Shown here piece after piece: positions 60,943-64,000 of a stretch of DNA of 64,000 bases. This DNA comes from Streptomyces sp. NBC_00775. GTDB lineage: Bacteria > Actinomycetota > Actinomycetes > Streptomycetales > Streptomycetaceae. Position numbers and translations under genes: made by a program. How positions within the stretch are numbered: the stretch's first letter is position 1; the number at the start of each line of letters is the position of its first letter. The stretch covers positions 4,402,001 through 4,466,000 of the forward strand of contig NZ_CP108938.1 in the NCBI RefSeq assembly GCF_036347135.1, read 5' to 3'. The notes below the pieces were generated by a model, which did no database searches, was not told where the DNA came from, and saw only the letters and a list, made by a program, of their open reading frames with translations.

Positions 60943-63333
60943 TCACACCGCCGGCAGCGCGTAGATCTCGAATCCGTGCGTCGCCAGCAGCCGGTTGCCG
61001 GAGATCGCGACCTGCCAGGGCTCGCCCCCGCCCTTGTTGTCGTTGTAGACCCAGCGGGACTTTCCGGTCTTGGCGTCCATGGCGAAGATGCCGCCCTCGT
61101 CCCAGTAGGACGCGCCGTACAGGGTCGCCCCCGCACGCAGGAAGTTCACCGGTGCCCTTACGGCCCCGGGGTCCTCGCAGAGCCAGATCTTCTTGCCCGT
61201 CTTCACATGGACGGCCCACACACCATGGTCGAAGTCGGCGGCGTACAGGACGTCGTCGATGACCACGGGGTTGTCGAAGCCGCGGCGGCCGTTGGGCGAC
61301 AGGGTCCAGCGGGTCTTGCCGGTGTCCGCGTCGAGGACCGTCAGCTTCTCTCCCGGCAGGAAGACGAGGCCCGCGGCGACGGTGGGCGTCCAGCTCCAGT
61401 CGTCACCGACCTTCTTGGTCCACAGCTGCTTGCCGGTCGCGGTGTCGCGCACCGTGAGGTTGTACTTGGAGTCGGCGTAGACCAGGTACTTTCCGTTGAC
61501 CGTGGCCTCGACGTCCCAGTTGTCGGTCCCCCAGTCCCGCATCTGCACCCATACCTGCTTGCGCGTGGTGTGGTTGATCGCCGCGATGCCCCTGCGGTAA
61601 TTGGTGCCGCTCTTCGCGTCGTTGAGGTCGGTCACCGTGACGTAGACGTTCTCGGCGTCGATGGCGATGGGCTCGTCGAGGTCCAGTTTCTTGCTGACGC
61701 GGGTACGCCAGGCTTCCTTGCCCGTGCTCATGTCCAGGGCCACGAGCGCACCGTCGTAGTCGCTGTCGCCCAGGAACAGTTTGCCGCCGGCGACGAGCGG
61801 CAGGGCGCCGGGCCGGGTCATGCCCTTGCGGGTCCAGCGCGCCTTCCCCGTCTTCACGTCGTACGCCACCAGCGGGTCACCGCTGATCAGCAGGGTCCCG
61901 TCGTGGATCATCAGCGGCAGTTCGTCGTTGGTACTGTCCTCCGCCACCGACTTGTGCCACAGCGGCTGCGGGGCCACGCCCGCCGGAGGCGTCGTGAAGT
62001 TCTCGGCGGCGGGCTCGGTCGAGCCGCCCTTGCCGTTCGCTCCCGTGGACTCCGTGCCGGCGTTCCCGCTCCGGGACAGCCACCAGGCGCCCCCGCCGCC
62101 CACGACCGCGACACCCGCGACACTTGCCGTCAGGCCGAGGAAGCGGCGGCGGGAAGGAGCCGCTCCGGAAGCGGAGGCGGCGGCGGAGGCGGGCCTGCCG
62201 AGGTGGACCGTGGCGTCGGGGAGAGGGGAACCGTAACCGGGCGTGCCGTACCCGGGTGCCGGAGTGCCCCCGGGCGGCGTCCCGTAGCCGGGCGCGGGCG
62301 GATAGCCGTACCCCTGCGGCTGCGGTGCGGGCGTGGGCGTGCCCGTCGAGGAGGCCGTGCCGTCAGCCATCACCGGCGGCGGCCCGAAAGAAGGGGTCTT
62401 CGGCATCTCCGGGACTCCGGGGGCCTCCGGGACGTCGGGGGCCTCCAGGTCCAGGATCCCCGCCGCATGTGTAGCGATCGTCGAAGCCACGGCCGACGGA
62501 AGCCAGTCGGTCAGTACGGTCGCGGTGCCGCCCGGCGCCAGGGCGGCCACGATCTCCGCGGGAGCGGGCCGCTGGGCCGGGTCCTTCTGCAGGCATGCGC
62601 GGATCAGGCCGAGCAGGGACTGCGATACGCCCGTGAGGTCCGGTTCGCCGTGGACGATCTGGTAGAGCATGGCCGCGTGGGAGGCCGCGTCGTCGCCGAA
62701 GGCGTTGTGGCCGGTGGCCGCGAAGGTCAGGACGGCGCCGAGGGAGAAGACGTCGCCCGGGGTGCCGACATCGCGGCCGAGGGCCTGCTCCGGCGGCATG
62801 TAGCCGGGTGAGCCGACCACAACTCCCGTCTGGGTCATACGGTTTCCGTCCACCGCCCGCGCGATGCCGAAGTCGATGACACGCGGGCCGTCGGCGGCCA
62901 GCAGGACGTTCGAGGGCTTGAGGTCGCGGTGGATCAGGCCCGCCGCGTGGATCTCCTGGAGCGCGGCGGCCAGCCCGGCGCCCAGCGCGCGGACCGTGCG
63001 TTCGGGGAGGGCGCCGTGGGCCTCCACCACGTCGGTGAGGTCCGGGCCGAGCACGTAGGACGTGGCCAGCCACGGCAGCGCCGCGCTCGGGTCGGCGTCG
63101 ACGACCGGGGCGGTGTAGCGGCCCGAGACCGCCCGGGCTATCTCGACCTCGTGCTCGAAGCGGCGGCGGAAGTCGGCGTCGGCGGCCAGGTCCTGGCGTA
63201 CGACCTTCACCGCGACCGTGCGTCCGCCGGGCGAACGGGCCAGATACACCCGGCCCATGCCGCCCGCACCGAGTCTTCGCAGCAACCGGTAGCTTCCCAA
63301 CTCCCTTGGATCGTCCGGCTGCAGTGTCTCCAT
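60943..63333 (-). CDS. Ser/Thr protein kinase with PQQ-like beta-propeller
   Basis: 796 residues. Kinase domain 12-270: Gly loop LGAGGMGRVYL, Lys43, HRDLKPSN (Asp137), DFG (154-156) and PPEQ. A Pro/Gly/Tyr linker is followed by a single membrane helix with a basic, twin-arginine-like flank (SRRRFLGLTASVAGVAVVGGG, ~395-415) and then about 350 residues of PQQ-type beta-propeller repeats (YDVKTGKARW, LDMSTGKEAWR, RDTATGKQLW, LDADTGKTRW). The propeller would lie outside the cell as a sensor. Placed downstream of and opposite to eccC. GGGGAAGGG ribosome site fixes the ATG. Confidence 0.93.
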   Translation of the reverse strand: METLQPDDPRELGSYRLLRRLGAGGMGRVYLARSPGGRTVAVKVVRQDLAADADFRRRFEHEVEIARAVSGRYTAPVVDADPSAALPWLATSYVLGPDLTDVVEAHGALPERTVRALGAGLAAALQEIHAAGLIHRDLKPSNVLLAADGPRVIDFGIARAVDGNRMTQTGVVVGSPGYMPPEQALGRDVGTPGDVFSLGAVLTFAATGHNAFGDDAASHAAMLYQIVHGEPDLTGVSQSLLGLIRACLQKDPAQRPAPAEIVAALAPGGTATVLTDWLPSAVASTIATHAAGILDLEAPDVPEAPGVPEMPKTPSFGPPPVMADGTASSTGTPTPAPQPQGYGYPPAPGYGTPPGGTPAPGYGTPGYGSPLPDATVHLGRPASAAASASGAAPSRRRFLGLTASVAGVAVVGGGGAWWLSRSGNAGTESTGANGKGGSTEPAAENFTTPPAGVAPQPLWHKSVAEDSTNDELPLMIHDGTLLISGDPLVAYDVKTGKARWTRKGMTRPGALPLVAGGKLFLGDSDYDGALVALDMSTGKEAWRTRVSKKLDLDEPIAIDAENVYVTVTDLNDAKSGTNYRRGIAAINHTTRKQVWVQMRDWGTDNWDVEATVNGKYLVYADSKYNLTVRDTATGKQLWTKKVGDDWSWTPTVAAGLVFLPGEKLTVLDADTGKTRWTLSPNGRRGFDNPVVIDDVLYAADFDHGVWAVHVKTGKKIWLCEDPGAVRAPVNFLRAGATLYGASYWDEGGIFAMDAKTGKSRWVYNDNKGGGEPWQVAISGNRLLATHGFEIYALPAV

Positions 63334-63511
63334 GGCTGGGCCCTTCCCCGTTGTCGCCTGTCGCCTTCCCGGCGTCCGCTCTTCTGCTGCGCGCGGCGAG
63401 TCGGATGGTGTTCGCTATCGCAGACACAGTAGTGAGCAGCCACACAGCGGTGACGGGTGGGGCGGACGAGGAAGGCGGGCCCGGAATCCGGGGCGACGTC
63501 GCCCCGGCCGG

Positions 63512-64000
63512 CTATTTGACCTTCGTCATCCGGGCCACCGGATCACCGGCATCCGCGTTGTCCGTCTCGTACTTGAGGTCGCTCCCGACGGGAGTGAGCC
63601 GCACCTCGTGCCTGCCCTTGGTGCACACCTCACGGTTGGATTCCTTGGCGACGCTCGTGACGACGAGCCGGGTCTTCGTGACCTTCTTCAGGATGAGTAC
63701 GTCGTCGCAGATGCCGCCGATCTGGTCGGTCTGCCGGAAGGTGCCCAACTCCTCGCCCACGGCGGCCTGGTGGACGGTGACGCGGAAGGTGCCCATGGGA
63801 AGGGCGCCGTTGAGGGCCAGGCCGTCGCCCTCCCAGGTGCCCAGATAGGAGGCCGGGATCGTGGACGGCTGCTCCCCGGGGCCTGGGGCACTCGCGCTCA
63901 CCGTGGCCGAGGGATGTGCACCGCCCGCCGAACTGCCCGCGTCGTTCGTCCCGCCGCCGTCCGGCATCAAGTCGAACAGGAACGCGGACCCCACCGTCAC
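63512..64000 (-). CDS. C-terminal part of a secreted or membrane protein, possibly a kinase sensor domain (partial)
   Basis: The frame stays open to the window edge, so only the last ~160 residues are seen. A Gly/Ser/Pro linker (DGGGTNDAGSSAGG) leads into a compact domain IPASYLGTWEGDGLALNG ... TFRQTDQIGGICDDVLILKKV with two cysteines (GGICDD, REVCTKG). The layout of linker plus small disulfide-type domain matches the extracellular end of a Ser/Thr kinase, and a kinase gene is the neighbour on the same strand, 178 bases on, but the kinase part is outside the window. Moderately speculative. Confidence 0.55.
   Translation of the reverse strand: MTVGSAFLFDLMPDGGGTNDAGSSAGGAHPSATVSASAPGPGEQPSTIPASYLGTWEGDGLALNGALPMGTFRVTVHQAAVGEELGTFRQTDQIGGICDDVLILKKVTKTRLVVTSVAKESNREVCTKGRHEVRLTPVGSDLKYETDNADAGDPVARMTKVK

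Noticed and set aside
60976..62811. A 611-codon plus-strand open frame
   Set aside because: Antisense of the propeller kinase; no supporting motif.
1..64000. CRISPR array, IS element, tRNA or rRNA
   Set aside because: I saw no regularly spaced repeats with unique spacers, transposase motifs, cloverleaf-type tRNA sequences or rRNA sequence. A tRNA and Rfam scan would be needed for certainty.

Overview
The window is high-GC actinobacterial DNA. Gene order and content (nuo operon, futalosine-pathway mqnC, menaquinone methyltransferase, Tat and lipoprotein exports, a Tad pilus locus, actinobacterial type VII secretion parts, frequent GTG starts with strong GGAGG-type ribosome sites) point to a Streptomyces chromosome. 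No rRNA, tRNA, insertion sequence or CRISPR array was recognised.

Layout. 1-3.4 kb: start of the nuo (complex I) operon on the minus strand, with a near-consensus Rex operator upstream. 4-18 kb: housekeeping and envelope genes. These are a NlpC/P60 hydrolase, a Tat-exported flavoenzyme, peptide deformylase, a geranylgeranyl-reductase-type flavoprotein, a GNAT enzyme, a PASTA protein, menaquinone methyltransferase, an acyltransferase next to a deacetylase/glycosyltransferase gene that carries an in-frame amber codon, a GH18 lipoprotein, an imidazolonepropionase-like stub and mqnC. 18-22 kb: prepilin peptidase and a large LysM/BTAD membrane protein. 27.6-35 kb: a complete Tad (Flp) pilus operon on the minus strand, to which the prepilin peptidase probably belongs functionally.

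22-63 kb, interleaved with the Tad locus: an accessory type VII secretion (T7SS) landscape. The core component present is one EccC-type ATPase (56.3-60.9 kb), divergent from a WXG100-type gene. Around it lie four effector modules. Each has a large protein with a DPxPG[DN] start followed by a helical WXG-like domain. (I) 22.3-25.7 kb: substrate with a JAMM-like C-terminal domain, a Cys-rich putative immunity protein, a 'WWEFD' accessory protein and a small helical protein. (II) 41.3-35.5 kb, minus: accessory protein, 1497-residue Rhs toxin with a GIY-YIG-like tip, Imm26-type immunity protein. (III) 45.3-50.4 kb: small helical protein, substrate, and three tandem paralogues of an unrecognised family interrupted by an accessory protein. 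(IV) 55.9-50.5 kb, minus: WXG100-like protein, small helical protein, substrate, a membrane protein, two accessory proteins, another membrane protein. Ser/Thr kinases sit beside modules I and EccC. A PIN-like/RHH toxin-antitoxin pair with a perfect palindromic operator lies between modules II and III.

The most interesting content is the set of families that recur with the T7SS substrates: the accessory proteins (five members), the small W-containing helical proteins with a terminal [YF]xxxD motif (three plus one WXG100-like), and the tandem paralogues of module III. Together they look like an effector/chaperone/immunity network served by one EccC. Functional statements about these families are inference from architecture and neighbourhood only.
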